DNA of 64,000 nt, from contig OY986967.1 in assembly GCA_963920575.1 (NCBI GenBank), positions 14,936,061 through 15,000,060 on the forward strand, given 5' to 3'. Positions 20,095 to 32,534 of this stretch are shown here, one piece after another. The notes under the pieces were generated by a model, which was given only the letters and a program-made list of their open reading frames with translations, was not told the origin of the DNA and searched no databases. A program made the position numbers and the translations under genes. The stretch is from Narthecium ossifragum. Lineage: Eukaryota > Streptophyta > Magnoliopsida > Dioscoreales > Nartheciaceae. The number at the start of each line of letters is the position of its first letter. Within the stretch, counting starts at the first letter, position 1.

Positions 20095-22508
20095 TGTGAG
20101 GACCCGTCCCTCTACCCCTGTGGCTCGTCGTGGACCGCAAGGGCAATTTGGTAAATTGTGTCTTGTCTGTTTGTTTCACACTCGCGTGTGTACACACTGA
20201 CCATGTTTGTGGTATTGCTGGGCTAGAATGGTTAGTGGGACTTGGGATCGAAAGATCCGGGCTTGGGTTTAAGTCTTAACCCAAGTCCAGCTTCCTGCGA
20301 GAGACGGATCGATCCTTCCTTGCTAGAGGGATCGATCGGTCTTTGATAGGAACGTGGATCGTTGAATCGGATCGATCGGTCTCTTGGGACGGATCGATCG
20401 GACTCGGAGAGGGATCGATTGGACTCGGAGAGGGATCGATCGGTCTCTTGGTTGGATCGATCGTTCCCTTGGCTATATCGATCGGTCTCCTTGGTTAGAT
20501 CGATCGCTCTCTTGGCTAGATTGATCGGTCTCCTTGGATGGATCGATCCTGCTAAGTCGGTTCGTTTGCCTATAAAACAAACAGAACCTTCTTCTTCAGA
20601 TCTCTTTGGAAAACCGGATTCTTGGGCTGAGAATTCCTAGATTTCGAAGAGTTCGTGTACGATCCAAGGCTCAGCAGCTGGGATTGAAGCTGCTCTTGCT
20701 CCGGTAGGGATTCCTACCTACATTCTTTGGGTTTTTGGAAGTTTTTTTTCCGGCTGTCGATGTTCTTATGCTTAGAACTTGTTGTATACATGTTAGATTG
20801 TACTATTTTCGCCGGTTTTGGATTCGTGATGCTTCATACTACTAGATCCCAGGTTTTGGTGGGATTTGGTGGAGTTTTCTGACGGTATTTCTCGCCGTCG
20901 GCTTATCGGAGAACCCAACCGATCGATCCGTCCGTAAGACGGATCGATCCCTCTTTGTTGGTTATGCTGACCCGAGCAGGATCGATCGGCCCCTGGTGAG
21001 GGCGATCGATCCCGGTGCCTTGGGTAGCATGGATCCCTCTCGTCCCGAGTTGGATCGATCCGCCCTGAGTTGGATCGATCGTCCTGGAAGGACGGATCGA
21101 TCGGACTCGGTGCGATGTGGAGCTTTTGCTCCCTGCCTTTAGAGGAATCGATCCTTCCCTTGGGAAGGGATCGATCCGATTATGGCAGAGAGAGAAAATG
21201 TATCTTGTTTTGCCGCGAGGCTTTGTATGGTGGTTTTCTTTATTGTCTTAATACCTTGTACATAGGTTTAGCCATGTTAGCCCTATAATAGGGCAGTGGT
21301 GAACCGGGGGAGTGATGACTCCCAGGATGTTTAGAATAAGCGGGCGGGTAGCCCTACAGCTTTCCTTAGCCTTGCATGCCGGCGTGCGCCGAGGGCTTTA
21401 TCTGTTATATCTGTAAGCTGTTGTTTGCAGGGCTGCTTCCCTGTGCAGGTGTTGTGGTGGACTGCTAGCAGTTGGTGGTGGTACCACTGCAGCAGCTCCC
21501 TAGACCTTATTTCATGTTCACCACCCCGGGCCGGCAGGGTGCCGTGCCCAGACCTTGTTTGATATATCATCATATACTGTTGCATGTTTATCTGTATTAT
21601 CCTGCGCATGTCCATAACATGCATTGTGTTGCGTGTAGGACGCTGGCGGTGGGTTGACCGCCGATCCGGGGCTTTCGGTTAGTCCGGATCTAGCTCTAGG
21701 ACCGTTGCGGGTAGCTTAGTCCAGGACTCGATTTGTAGTATTCAGTCATTTTCGATGATAGGGTTAGTTTGACCTGAATACATGTTGCTTGATGATCATA
21801 GAGGTTGTGTTGGCCTCGAGCCAGACGTTGTGGGTGTAACCGGTGTCCGGTTCACTGTCTCATGGGTAGAGGTAGTGCCTACTCAGTAGTGTTGGTAGCC
21901 TGACTGGCAGAGTCGGGTGCCTGCCTGTGAGATGGCAGATTTGGTCTGCCTCGCTGAGGGTGACCCAGTATGTGACCAGTTCGCCTGGAGAACATGACTG
22001 GAGTCTCTTTTTCAGGGACACGCGGTGGGGTTATGGGACCCTTGCTGCACACCCAAGTCTTGCTTGAGGGCGACACTGTTGTGTTCCCTCCCTTGTGAGT
22101 GTCGTAGTGTAGTATCCCTGCTGAGCTTAGTGCTCACTCCTACCCGGGCTGCGTTTTGCACTTGCTGGCGCTAGCTATTCTTCGGTCGCCCCTACCGGGC
22201 CGGTATTTGGTGACGTGGCGGCGTCTGGCGGTGCTTGAGAGGTGGCGATCTTTACAGCTTTACACCCTTTTTGTTATAGATAGTCTCCTACGGGAGCGAT
22301 AAATGTATAATTTCCCTATTTTGAGGTTTTGTAATATTATATCCAGTTTCAGTCTTTGAAGTTTGTAATATTTGTATAATACAGGATGGTTGTGATTGCT
22401 AGGGTAACCACTACGATTAGAGGGAAACCTCGCCAAATTTCCTCAGTAGGTTAGGTTCCGCTTCGCATCGCCCGGCCCGGTTGGGCCTACGCGTGTCGGG
22501 GCGCGACA
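20095..22508 (+). repeat. S1: solo LTR of the Del/Tekay-like family
   Basis: 2414 bp, TGTGAGGACC to GCGCGACA, flanked by TSD ctcat (20090-20094 and 22509-22513). No internal domain, so it is a solo LTR left by LTR-LTR recombination. GATCGATC clusters lie at 20300-20560 and 20915-21180, and a TATA box at 20571. It matches the 5' LTR of D, which is followed by an initiator-Met PBS and a chromovirus-type gag, giving the family assignment. Confidence 0.93.
20571..20578 (+). promoter_or_regulatory. Putative TATA box in S1
   Basis: TATAAAAC about 480 bp into the LTR, directly after the first GATCGATC cluster. The corresponding site in LTR2 (18239-18245) is conserved. Confidence 0.5.
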
Positions 22509-23514
22509 CTCATAATTTTTTCCAATCTTGCATTCGATGTCAGAAAACTAGAAATATCTCTCTTAGGAATGAGATGCCTCAAACTCCGATTTTAGTTGCT
22601 GATAACTTTGATATTTGGGGTATTGATTTCATGGGTCCCTTTCCACCTTCCTTTGGTTTTCAGTATATCTTTGTAGTTGTTGACTATGTTTCTAAATGGG
22701 TAGAATCTATAGCAACCAAATCAAATGATCATAGAATTGTGGTTAAATTTCTTCAAAGTAATATCTTCTCTAGATTTGGTTGTCCTCATGCGATTATTAG
22801 CGATTGTGGTTCTCATTTTAATAATCAACATTTTCCTTCCCTCCTTAGAAAGTATTCTATTACACATAAAGTAGCCACTTCTTATCACCCTCAGACCAGT
22901 GGTCAAGTAGAGCTTTCTAATAGGGAAATAAAGCGCATATTAGAGAAAACTGTTCGCATTGATCGCACAGATTGGGCCATAAAGTTAGATGATACCCTGT
23001 GGGCTTACATAAATGCTTATAAAACGGCTATTGGTATGTCCCCATATCGATTAGTTTTTGGGAAGCCATCTCATTTGCCTGTAGAATTAGAACATCGGGC
23101 TATGTGGGCCATTAAAAAGCTCAATACTGATACCAATGCCAAACAACACATAGGAAACTTAGTTTATGTGAACTTGAGAAAATTTGCAATGAGGCCTATT
23201 TGAATTCCAATATTTATAAAGATAAGACAAAGGCCTTCCATGATAAACATATATCAAGGAGGAGTTTTCATGTCGGGCAGAAAGTTTGGCTTTTCAATGC
23301 TAAACTGTGTCTTTTCTTAAGTAAATTAAGTTCTAGATGGTCAGGGCCTTTTATTATAAATAGAGTATTTCCACATAGCGCTATAGAAATTAGTCATCCA
23401 CACACAAACAAAATACTTACTGTTAATGCCCATTGATTAAAACATTATGTGGAGAACATAGCTCACAGTGATGTTATTGAGTCCGTCGAGCTGACGGACA
23501 CGAGATATAACTGA
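22509..23514 (+). pseudogene. E0 integrase core and C-terminus (right of S1)
   Basis: Resumes with [12 protein letters not shown] (the cysteine pair), the aspartates in [12 protein letters not shown] and [10 protein letters not shown], and the glutamate in [12 protein letters not shown]. The frame is lost near 23155-23200 and picked up in NSNIYKDKTKAFHDKHI, then RWSGPFIINRV, ending in ESVELTDTRYN with stop TGA at 23512-23514. One internal stop near 23434. Joined across S1, the N- and C-terminal parts make one integrase without a chromodomain. Confidence 0.88.
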
Positions 23515-23525
23515 CCTTTTCAGGC

Positions 23526-23574
23526 TCGTTTAGCGAAAGACGTAAACTTACGCTCTTACTGCGAGGCAACCTAG
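23526..23574 (+). other. Post-pol double hairpin of E0 (degenerate)
   Basis: Stem TCGTTT/AGACGT with loop AGCGAA (23526-23543; one end mismatch, one G-T pair), then CTGCG/CCTAG around AGGCAA (23559-23574; one mismatch, one G-T pair). It begins 11 nt after the pol stop. The loop AGGCAA is kept although the stem has decayed. Confidence 0.65.
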
Positions 23575-24404
23575 TTTTTTTTTTCCTTAGCCTTTTAGAT
23601 TTTTCTTTACGTTTTAGGATTTTTTTTTCAGATTTTTATTGGTTTTCCAATATTTTCTATTATTTTCCTATAATAATCATCAGATCTAGAAAAATTGAAT
23701 TTTGTTGAACCACGGTCGACCGCCGGATCGATCGTCAATGCCTCCACTAAATCATGCAGCTCACGGTCAACCGTCGCATCGACTGGTGCATCGTCTATGA
23801 GCCTCTGTTACGGAAAAGGCTTCTCAGGGTCGATGCCACGATCGACCATCGCGTCCTCAACCAAATGTTATCATTCACGGTCGATCGCCCGATCGACCGT
23901 AATCTGATTTGTTCATCACACGATCGACCATTGCCTTAGTGTCCCAAGATCACCCACTCTCACGGTCGACCGTCGGATCAGCCGCCAATAACAATTTTTC
24001 TGCTCGATTGGATCTCCAATCGGATTTCAATCTAATCCTACTCGTCTTCCTACTTTAACACAAATTTAAGTTCATCCTCTATTTATAGCCGTCACTTTCA
24101 TGCCTAATTCATAGCTATCACACCACTTCTTGCACGTCGATATGATTATCTACGGGTTCGTTTGCTTCCCTTCCGACCATCGTCGATCACCTCTTCCACC
24201 ACCCAGGCCACGCCTTCCTCACTCCGTTCCTCTTCCACATCCTTTACTTTCCTCGGCATCTTCTCTTCCGCCACTGGTGTGCTTCGCCGTTTCCGCCCAA
24301 GCTTCACTCTGTTCCTCTACCGTACCCTGCGACAAGGTTTCGCTTAATTCTTCGCCGACACGCATCACGACCTCGTCAGGCCTAGCCAAATCACCAAACT
24401 TCGA
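23575..24404 (+). other. E0 region between pol and third ORF
   Basis: T-rich start, then a cluster of CGGTCGACCG/CGATCGACC palindromes (about 23710-23975), then a C/T-rich tract. Overlapping short ORFs (23695-23939, 24130-24498) reflect the palindromes and low complexity. Confidence 0.6.
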
Positions 24405-26464
24405 GATGTCTCGATCGAGCCAATCCTCCTACTCTTCTGATGATAGTCGGTCCCACTCCCCGATGTCTGAATTTGCACCTGAATCTCCACTATCGTAGGT
24501 GTCGTGGTTCTCCTCAGACGATGACTCGATGAGCACTGCCATTCCCCGACACCACCATCGCCACCAACGGTCTTATACTTTCCACCTCGAGTAATTTCTG
24601 AATCCGCTGCACCAGTTGATTCCTCTGATTCATATCCCCCTGGTATTAAGTTCTACGAGCTGTTACCTCCTACGAATTTATTTGCCCACATGGCATATGA
24701 CATTCAGCATGCTCCAGACCTTGAGGATCCCTGGGTATCTTTCCAGAGTCCCGGTGGTTCAACATTCGTAGTGCCTCCTGGTGTGCTGTCGCAAGCAACC
24801 AAAAATAAAACCAATACTCTTTAAAATAAATATAGTAGTGGGAGTACGGGTCGATCCCATGAGGAGTGTCTAATATAAGTTTTGTGCTATGTGAACAAAG
24901 ATGGAGGGGGGGTTTTGAGTAAAACGAAAACAATAAAGAAACAATCTAAAGCGAAGAATCGAATTGAGTCAAGAGAACAAACCTTGGTTTAAGTCAACAT
25001 CCACCATCAGAATCCAACAACTGATCATTGATGCAAAAATATACCAGTTCATACCATGAATATTCACCGTTCGAATTAAATTCGAATCTCCCCTCGATCA
25101 TAGTTAATTAGAAACAAGCGATCTAATCAACTCTAACTACTAAACAATCTAAGAAAAACGCTGTAGATTTAATCTAGTAGCAGCCTTAAGAATAAGGAGA
25201 TCGATGAAGCTAAACAACACAAGCACAAGCAGTTGCATTTAATTTACTCGAACGTTCTTTCTAAGATCTAACAACCTCTGAAACGCAGTAGATCATCAAA
25301 CCCTAGTTGCTTCGTAGATTAGAGGGATCAAACAATTATGGATTTGATATCCAACCTAGCAATAGATCGCGATAAACTAGTAGGCCTTCAAGCAATTAGA
25401 CAAGACAATCATGAATATAATCACAGAATAACAATCAATACTCAAGTATAAACTGAACAATAAAAATAGATTAGATCTCACAGCTTCATTGATTCCGAGG
25501 TTTCAGTTTCCTTGACCAAGAATCAAGATTTAGCCATGCAAGGCCATCAAGAACAATCCTCAAAAGATTCGAATAAGCAAGAGAAAACCTAGGAAAAATA
25601 TAAAAGAGTAGAAAGTAGCAGCCCAAAAGTATCCAGGAATCCCCCCTCCAACCCTAGAAAGAGTCCTAATTATAGCCTTAAGTGTCTCCATCCTCGGATT
25701 AGATCTGAACCGTTGATTTTCTTCACTGCGAAGGTAAGATCGATCCTTCCATGGGTGTAGAATCGATCCTTTGATTTCAAAATCTTCAATTTTTGACTAG
25801 CCCGAGGAAGATCGATCATTTGATAGGGGAAGATCGATCCTTTGCATCGCCGATTTTCTCAATTTTCTCGAGTGAAAGGAGGATAGATCCTTCTGAGATC
25901 GTCTGGAAAGTGTGCACTGTGTCAGGTCTGTCTGCATAAGAGGATCGATCCTGTTAGGGAGAAGGATCGATCTTTCTTTCCTGAGTATTTACTGTTTTGC
26001 CATCCAGACTGCGCCATTGGTTCTAAAATTGCCGTAACTTCCTCTAGGAAACTCGGAATCATGAACCGTAAAATTCTCGACAAACTAGACCTCAAGAGCT
26101 TTCCAACCATATATGACACATCATCTGGTTCTTCATCAGCAGGTATAGGTCAATCTTTAAAGTTGATCCATATACTCTTTTCAGCTTCTTTTCGAACTTA
26201 AGGACTTCAATTGCATCCTAAATCAAAATATAAGAATAATGAGTGTATTTAGGTACCAAATAAGCACAGGAGGTTAAATATTAAGGGGTAAAAATATAAC
26301 ATTATGCATCATCATCACCTCCACGTTCCCTCATTGATCATGCTCTTCTGACGCCTCCTAAGTCACGATATGCATCGGATGACCCTGACCGTCCGCTGAC
26401 CCCGTTCCGTAGTGACTATGATTCTGAGGAAGAAGACAACGAGGACGAGATGGATGATGAATGA
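24405..26464 (+). pseudogene. E0 third ORF: Ser/Asp-rich protein with acidic tail, split by S2
   Basis: From MSRSSQSSYSSDDSRS (24405), with a stop at 24496-24498. After a frame change it continues as SSDSYPPGIKFYELLPPTN and HMAYDIQHAPDLEDPW. S2 interrupts at 24778, and the frame resumes at 26323 as RSLIDHALLTPPKSRYASDD, ending in an acidic DYDSEEEDNEDEMDDE tail with a stop at 26462-26464. About 170 codons without S2. It sits where Athila elements place an env-like ORF but has no visible signal peptide or membrane segment, so envelope function is not supported. Function unknown. Confidence 0.5.
24779..26317 (-). repeat. S2: solo LTR, same family as the LTRs of composite C
   Basis: 1539 bp, left end TGGTGTGCTGTCGC (TGATGTGCTGTCGC in C) and right end GCATCATCATCA, flanked by TSD cctcc (24774-24778 and 26318-26322). 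No internal domain. It contains GATCGATC motifs near 25735-25980. It splits the E0 third ORF, whose two halves read on across it. Confidence 0.93.
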
Positions 26465-28110
26465 GGAGTTTTGCTGATTTTTTTTCTTTAGGACTATTTT
26501 AGTGGATGCTTGCTAATCTAGGTTTTCTTTTATCATGGTGAGATGGTTTGATGTAGAGATGCTAGTGTAGTGAGTTTTTATTTTTCTATTATATTTTGAC
26601 TCATGTAGATGACTGATCATCAAAGTTTTATGTTCAATTAATACAAAGGATTTTCTGCCAAATGTTTCATTTATACCTTTTTGCTATTATTGCTATATTT
26701 TTCATTCTATTCTATTTGATCTTTTGGAAAGGTATTTTTATGGCAGGTATTTCTTTGAAAATCATTAAGGGGTGAATTATGCAAATCTTGCATAGATCGA
26801 TCAGGGGGTTATTCTTAAGTCTTTCTATATGTCTCTCATGTTTTATGGTGATTTTTGTGGATTTATTCTTTTACTATCTTCTAGAGACATAAATTTATTC
26901 AATGGTGACGTATTCTTCTTATGGGCGGTGTGGTGATTACAATGCTTGAGACATCTACATATGGTCCAATATTATGGTGATCTCTATCCTTTATTCCTTA
27001 CTTTATTTTTATGACTTAGTGTAATTGGGGACAATTACATTTAAGTTGGGGGGTAGATTCTTGGAATTTAATGCATATTACTTTTAGAAAGCCAAATATT
27101 ATACATCCCTTGGATTATGTCAAAAGAATGAAATTATGATATGATTTGACAAAGATGCTTGTTCTAGAAATTTATCTTATGAATTATTCTGAGACTTGTA
27201 TGCCCTATAGGGGATAATAAAGTTTTGCTATGCATGACTTCATTTCTATACTTTAACACTTTTACCATGATTTAAGGATGACTTGACATATTTTAATGCA
27301 CATGTTCACTTTCACATGTTTAAGAGTTGAAATTGGATTCTAAACATGATACTAAAATAAATTTACAGTTTTATATCATGTTACAGAAAATACATGAATA
27401 CATGCAATTATCCGAACATAAAAAAATGGATTTTCAACTTAGTAACCTGACAGTGCGCCTAACCAGCGTGGTGTTAGCGGAAAACAGTTGATATTCCTAG
27501 AAAAAAAAGGGTTTCATAGTTAGTAACCGGGCAAGGTACCTAACAAGGTGTGTTGTTCACGTAAAACAGTTTAAATTCCTGCAGAAAAACAAAAAGAAAG
27601 GAAAAGAGAAAAAAAAATAGAGATTGCAATTTGATAAGTGAAAGATATGTGCTTGAATATGATTGTGATCTTGAATAGTTGAAGTGTTTAGATATGATTG
27701 ATACTCAGAAGCATGTGGAACCCCATTCACACATGAGTGTTAAAGTTATTTTTAATCATGAATAAATATGTTGAAGTATTGGAAATATGTTGTGACATGT
27801 TTTAATTTACTATATTTTTATGTGATTATGAGTTGAAGGGTTTATTTATGGATATTATTTCTATTTCATGCATTAGAGTGGATGAATATTGTGATTGATT
27901 TCTAATGGCATATTTAAGGGGATGTATAGATGTTTTTTGGGTGCCATTCCTGAAAACCCTCAGGAGACTATAACTCCTCCTCTGGGGTAACCTAGGTGTT
28001 TAAAGAATTGTTGCACATGCTAAGTGCAATCATGAGACCTACGAAAGTGGCTAGTTAGATTTATTGCTTTTTTTTTATATTTACTTTGCTCGAGGACTAG
28101 CAAAGTGTAA
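26465..28110 (+). other. E0 3' non-coding region
   Basis: AT-rich, no credible ORF. It holds two A-tract modules (about 27447-27500 and 27518-27570: AGTAACC, variable core, GTAAAACAG, A-rich tail). At 27380-27415 lies the uninterrupted version of the site into which composite C inserted in E3, which serves as an empty-site reference. Confidence 0.65.
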
Positions 28111-28121
28111 GTTGGGGGGTG
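28111..28121 (+). other. E0 polypurine tract
   Basis: GTTGGGGGGTG directly before the LTR start TGATGAG at 28122. Confidence 0.85.
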
Positions 28122-29183
28122 TGATGAGTCACTAAATATTCATATTTAAACCCCTTAATTTACCTTTTTTAGCCCGAGAGTGTTTGTATTTGATAGTTTG
28201 TTAGTTGATTTCAGGTTTAATGAAGATTAAAGTTAGAAAATACAGAAAAAAGGCTAATATGTTGAAATTACGTCGCTTCGCTGTTAGTTTGAAAAGAATT
28301 CGCTACAATCCCCAGATAACTCCTACATTCATGAAATTTGGAGGACATCTATAAGACATCAAGACGAACAACATTCATGTTGGATACTTTGTGAGATTCC
28401 TGACAGATTAATACCAGTTTTGAAGACTATGAAGATAAACATATGCTGGGAAACTGGTCCGTCGACGTTCAGGAGAAGATTCACGACATATTCTACATAA
28501 GTCCGAATATTATTAAATCTTTGGGATAGGACAGAAGACTTCCTAATCTACATCTTTCGTGTTGGACATGTTTTCCAATTCCGGCTTTATTGGATCCAGT
28601 TGCGACGGGAATAGACTGTGAGGAATTAATTCAGGGAATCCGAGTTGTAGTAGGAGTCCAACTTAGATATAACCCTAATTCCGGGAGTACGCCTATAAGA
28701 GGGTGTTTGCTGGCCGAAAATTAGAGGCCCCCATAGAGAGAAAAGAGAAGACGGAGCTGGGGCGTGGATCCCAATCATTCTTCATCGAATCTATGGCTTC
28801 CATCTCTAAGATGAGTGGCTAATTTCTGTACTTATGGATCTCATGAACCTTTATTGTAGCCTCTTTGTATTTTCTAGTTTGATAGTTGTATTCTTTTTAT
28901 GGACATGATCTTATAGATATGTTTTTAATGATAATAGAGTTGAGGGAATAGAGTTTCTTGACGTATATTGAGGCCTACTTGATTTCGGTGATTGATGGTA
29001 GAGATCTATAGGATAGTTTTCATGTGGTTTGTGAATAACCGATGAGATATTTTATGCTTAGTGACAATAGGTTGTGCTAAGGTTACCCCGAAGACAATCT
29101 ATGCTAATCGAAGATAAAATATGCCTTTGGAAAACATTTACCTTCTAATGTCTAGATAAGAAAACAAGAGGATAATTAGTTAA
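28122..29183 (+). repeat. E0 3' LTR, truncated
   Basis: Starts TGATGAGTCACTAAATATTCA and is related to the E3 LTR (42297-43731) in reverse. It ends within 'caagaggataattag', about 300 bp short of the LTR end, and is joined directly to the E3 LTR in opposite orientation. No PBS-side end remains. Confidence 0.82.
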
Positions 29184-30255
29184 TAAGATTTATATATGTT
29201 TCTAACGGCATAGCCTATCTTTCTTGGCATAGATTGTCTTCGGTCCTACGATTACTTTAAGTTATACTACTCCTAATGACCTTGGCACAACCTATCCTAG
29301 CTTAGCATAGCCTATCTTAGTAGCAAACCATAAATCACATGAAAACCATCCTATTAATCTCTACAATCAATCACAGAAATCATGTAGGACTGAAAATACA
29401 TCAAGGAACTCTGTTCCCTCAACTCTATTAACAATAAAAATCAAATTCATAGGATCATGTCTTGAGAAGAATACAAGATTCAAACCAAAGAAGATAGAAA
29501 ACTATGCTAGGGTTTCATGAATAATCCTAAGTACAACAACTAGCAACTCATTTTTTGGATGAAAGCCATCGGGTTGGAATAGGAAGCTGTCACCATCCAC
29601 ATCCTCTCCGTATTCGTCTTCCTCCTCCAAAGATTCAAAAAGATGCTTATTTTTGGATCAATAACCCTATTTATAGGTGTATTCCCGGAATTAGGGTTAT
29701 GGGTTGAGTTGGACCTCTAGTGCAACTCGGATTTCCTAGTTTAATTCTGACAGCCTCTTCCGGTCGCGATTGGGTTCTAACCGTCCAGAATTAGGAACTG
29801 TGGTCAAAATGAAAGATGTAGATTAGGAAGCCTTTTGTCATTTCCCGAAGATTTGAAATTATTTGGACTTATTGGGAATATTTGGCGAATATTCGCCTGA
29901 GCATCAACGGACCAGTTTTCCAGCATCTGTTTATCTTCATAGTCTTCAAAAATGGTATTAAGCTGTCAGGAATCTCGCAAAGTGTCCAACATGAAAGTTG
30001 TAGCTCTTGAAGTCTTCTACCACGTACTCCAGTTCCAGAATAGTTGGACATATACAGAATATATAGAGAATATTCTTTTGATAGGCGACGAAGCAGTTTT
30101 TATCACATAAATTCATCCTTTTAGTCGAAATTCTAATATTTCTTCTCAAATCATGATTAAACCTGAAATCAACTATCAAACTATTAAATACAACTACTCT
30201 AGGCCTAACAAAGATAATTTAAGGGGTTTAATTATGAATATTTAGTGACTCATCA
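29184..30255 (-). repeat. E3 3' LTR, truncated and fused to the E0 LTR
   Basis: Matches 42660-43731 of the E3 5' LTR. About 365 bp of its low-coordinate end is missing; at 29183/29184 it meets the E0 3' LTR head-on, producing a back-to-back LTR junction. Confidence 0.85.
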
Positions 30256-30266
30256 CACCCCGCAAC
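30256..30266 (-). other. E3 polypurine tract
   Basis: Element strand GTTGCGGGGTG next to the LTR start TGATGAG; one G to C change relative to E0. Confidence 0.75.
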
Positions 30267-30899
30267 TTACACTTTGTTAGTCCTCGAGCAAAGAAAAGAT
30301 AAAAAGATAGCAATAAATCTAACTAGCCACTTTCGTAGGTCTCACGATTGCACTTAGCATGTGCAACAAGCCTTTAAACCCCTGGGTTACCCCAGTGGAG
30401 GAGTTATAGTCTCCTGAGGGTTTTCAGGGATGACACCCATAAACATCTATACATTCCCTTGAATATATCATTAGAAATCCATCATAATATTCATTAACTC
30501 TAGTGCATGGAATAGAAATAATATCCAAAAATATACCCTTCAACTCATAGTCACATAAAAACATAGTAAATCAAAACATGTCATAACATATTTCCAACAC
30601 TTGAACATATTTAATCAAGATTAAAAATAACTTTAACACTCCTGTGTGTGAATGGGGTTCCACATGCTTCAGACCATCAATTATATCTAAACACTTCAAC
30701 TATTCAAGATCACAATCCTATCCAAGCACATATCTTCCACTTATCACATAACAATATCTGTTTTTTTTCTCTTTTTCTTTTCATAGGAATTTCAACTGTT
30801 TTACGCAAACACCACGCTGGTTAGGCACACTGCCCGGTTAGTAAGTTGAAAATCCTTCTTTTTTTTTTCTTTTTCGCATACTCAGATAATTGCATGTGT
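30267..30899 (-). other. E3 3' non-coding region, left of composite C
   Basis: Matches the reverse of the E0 3' region (27400-28110). It contains one A-tract module (30795-30850, element strand AGTAACCGGGCA ... GCGTAAAACAG). Bases 30900-30904 (tcatg) are the left TSD of C; the region continues at 38751. Confidence 0.7.
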
Positions 30900-30904
30900 T
30901 CATG

Positions 30905-32480
30905 TGATGATGATGCATAATATTATATTTTTATCCCTTAAAACCTAGTCTCCTGTGCTTATTTAGTTCCTAAATACACTCATTATTCTTATATTTTGAT
31001 TTAGGATGCAATTGAAGCCCTTAAGTCGAAAAGAAGCTGAAAAGAGTGCATGGATCAACTTTAAAGATTAATCTGTACCTTCTCACGAAGAACCAGATGA
31101 TGTACCATATATGATTGGAAAGCTCTTGAAGTCTAGTTTCTGGAGGATTTTACGGTTCGTGATTCCAAGTTTTCTAGAGGAAGTTGCGGTAATTTTAGTA
31201 CCGATGGCGTAGTCTGGATGGCAGAACAGTAAATATGTTGGAAAGTCCGATCGATCCGACACCTAAAGTTCGATCGATCCGACTATGCAGAATCGTGACA
31301 GAGAGTATGTTTTTCAGCTGTACACAGTCCGATCGATCCCTCTTTCCATCCCATTATGTTCGATCGATCCGACACCTAAAGTCCAATCGATCGGACTTGG
31401 GAATTAAAGCCTGACAGAACGTATGCTTTCTAGAGGAACACAACCGATCGATCCATCTATCTATCATACTGCCCGATCGATCTGACATCCTAAAGTCCGA
31501 TCGATCGGACACGGGAATAGCCAGAGACGGAGGATTTTTACGCAACCGATCGATCCGACACCCAAAGTCCGATCGATCGGACTTTCCTAGTAAATAAGAT
31601 CAACGGTTTTGATCTAATCCGAGGATGGATACACTTAAGGCTATAAATAGGACTCTTTCTATGGTTTGAGGCGGGATTCTTGGACACTTTTGGCTGCTCT
31701 TTCTCCTCCTTTATATTTTCCTAGGTTTTCTCTTGTTTAATGAAATCTTTTGGAGGATTGATCTCGATGGCCCTGCGTGGCTAAATCTTGATCCTTGGTC
31801 GAGGAGACTGAAACCTCGGAATCAATGAAATTGTGAGATCTAATCTATTTTTATTGTTCAGTTTATACATGTGTATTGGATGTTCTTCTGTGATTAAATC
31901 TTCATGATTGTCTTGTCTAATCGCTAGAAGGCCTACTAGTATATTATTCATTGCAATCTATTGCTAGGTTTGATATCAAATCCGGAATTGTTTGATCCCT
32001 CTAATCTGCGAAGCAACTAGGGTTTAATAATCTACTGCGTTTCAGAGATTGTTAGGTCTTAGGAAGAATATTCAACTAGATTAAATGCAACCGCTTGTGC
32101 TTGTGTTGTCTTAGGTTGTTTAGTAGTTAGGGTTAATTGAATCGCTTGTTTCTAATTAACTAGGATTGAGGAGAGATTCGAATTGAATTTGGATGATGAA
32201 TATTCATGGTATGAATTGATTGTTACTTGCATCTATGATCAGTTGTTGGATTCCGATGGTGGATGTTAACTCAGACCAAGGTTTGTTCTCTTGATTCAAC
32301 CTGTTTCTTCGCATTATATTATTTCTTTACTGTTTTTCTCACGTTTAAGACCCCCCTATCTCTGTTCACTTAGCACAAAACTAGGCTAAACACTATTCGT
32401 GGGATCGACTCGTACTCGCACTACTACATTTATTTTAACGAGTATTTGTTTTATTTTTGAGTGCCTGCGACAGCACATCA
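30905..32480 (+). repeat. Composite C left LTR (inverted)
   Basis: 1576 bp, TGATGATGATGC to AGCACATCA. Nearly the reverse complement of 37115-38750 apart from point changes and one gap of about 58 bp. It holds about a dozen CCGATCGATCC/G palindromes (31245-31585) and a TATAAATAG box near 31643. Confidence 0.92.
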
Positions 32481-32485
32481 AATTT

Positions 32486-32503
32486 TGACGCTGTTGCCGG
32501 AGA
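32486..32503 (+). other. Left primer binding site of composite C
   Basis: TGACGCTGTTGCCGGAGA, matching the tRNA-Asp site except for three G:C to A:T changes. It is followed by a near-palindrome (about 32502-32527, centre AATTCGAATT) right at the junction with inverted integrase. Confidence 0.78.
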
Positions 32504-32534
32504 ATTCAATTCGAATTTGAATTTCACAAAATAA

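Larger units (their letters stand above)
18577..29183 (+). mobile_element. E0: plus-strand Athila-like element, 5' end outside or lost
   Basis: Host of this block. It consists of a protease/RT fusion and RNase H (18577-19899), integrase split by S1, a pol stop at 23512, a double hairpin, a degenerate third ORF split by S2, a 3' non-coding region with A-tract modules, a PPT, and a 3' LTR (28122-29183) truncated where it meets the E3 LTR in inverse orientation. LTR2, with everything nested in it, interrupts its left side, so its gag and 5' LTR would lie left of the window. Confidence 0.82.

Noticed and set aside
31354..31545. 63-codon ORF, repeated in reverse at 38110-38301
   Set aside because: Created by GATCGATCG repeats in the inverted LTRs of composite C (SDRSDF-type peptide); no start context or domain.
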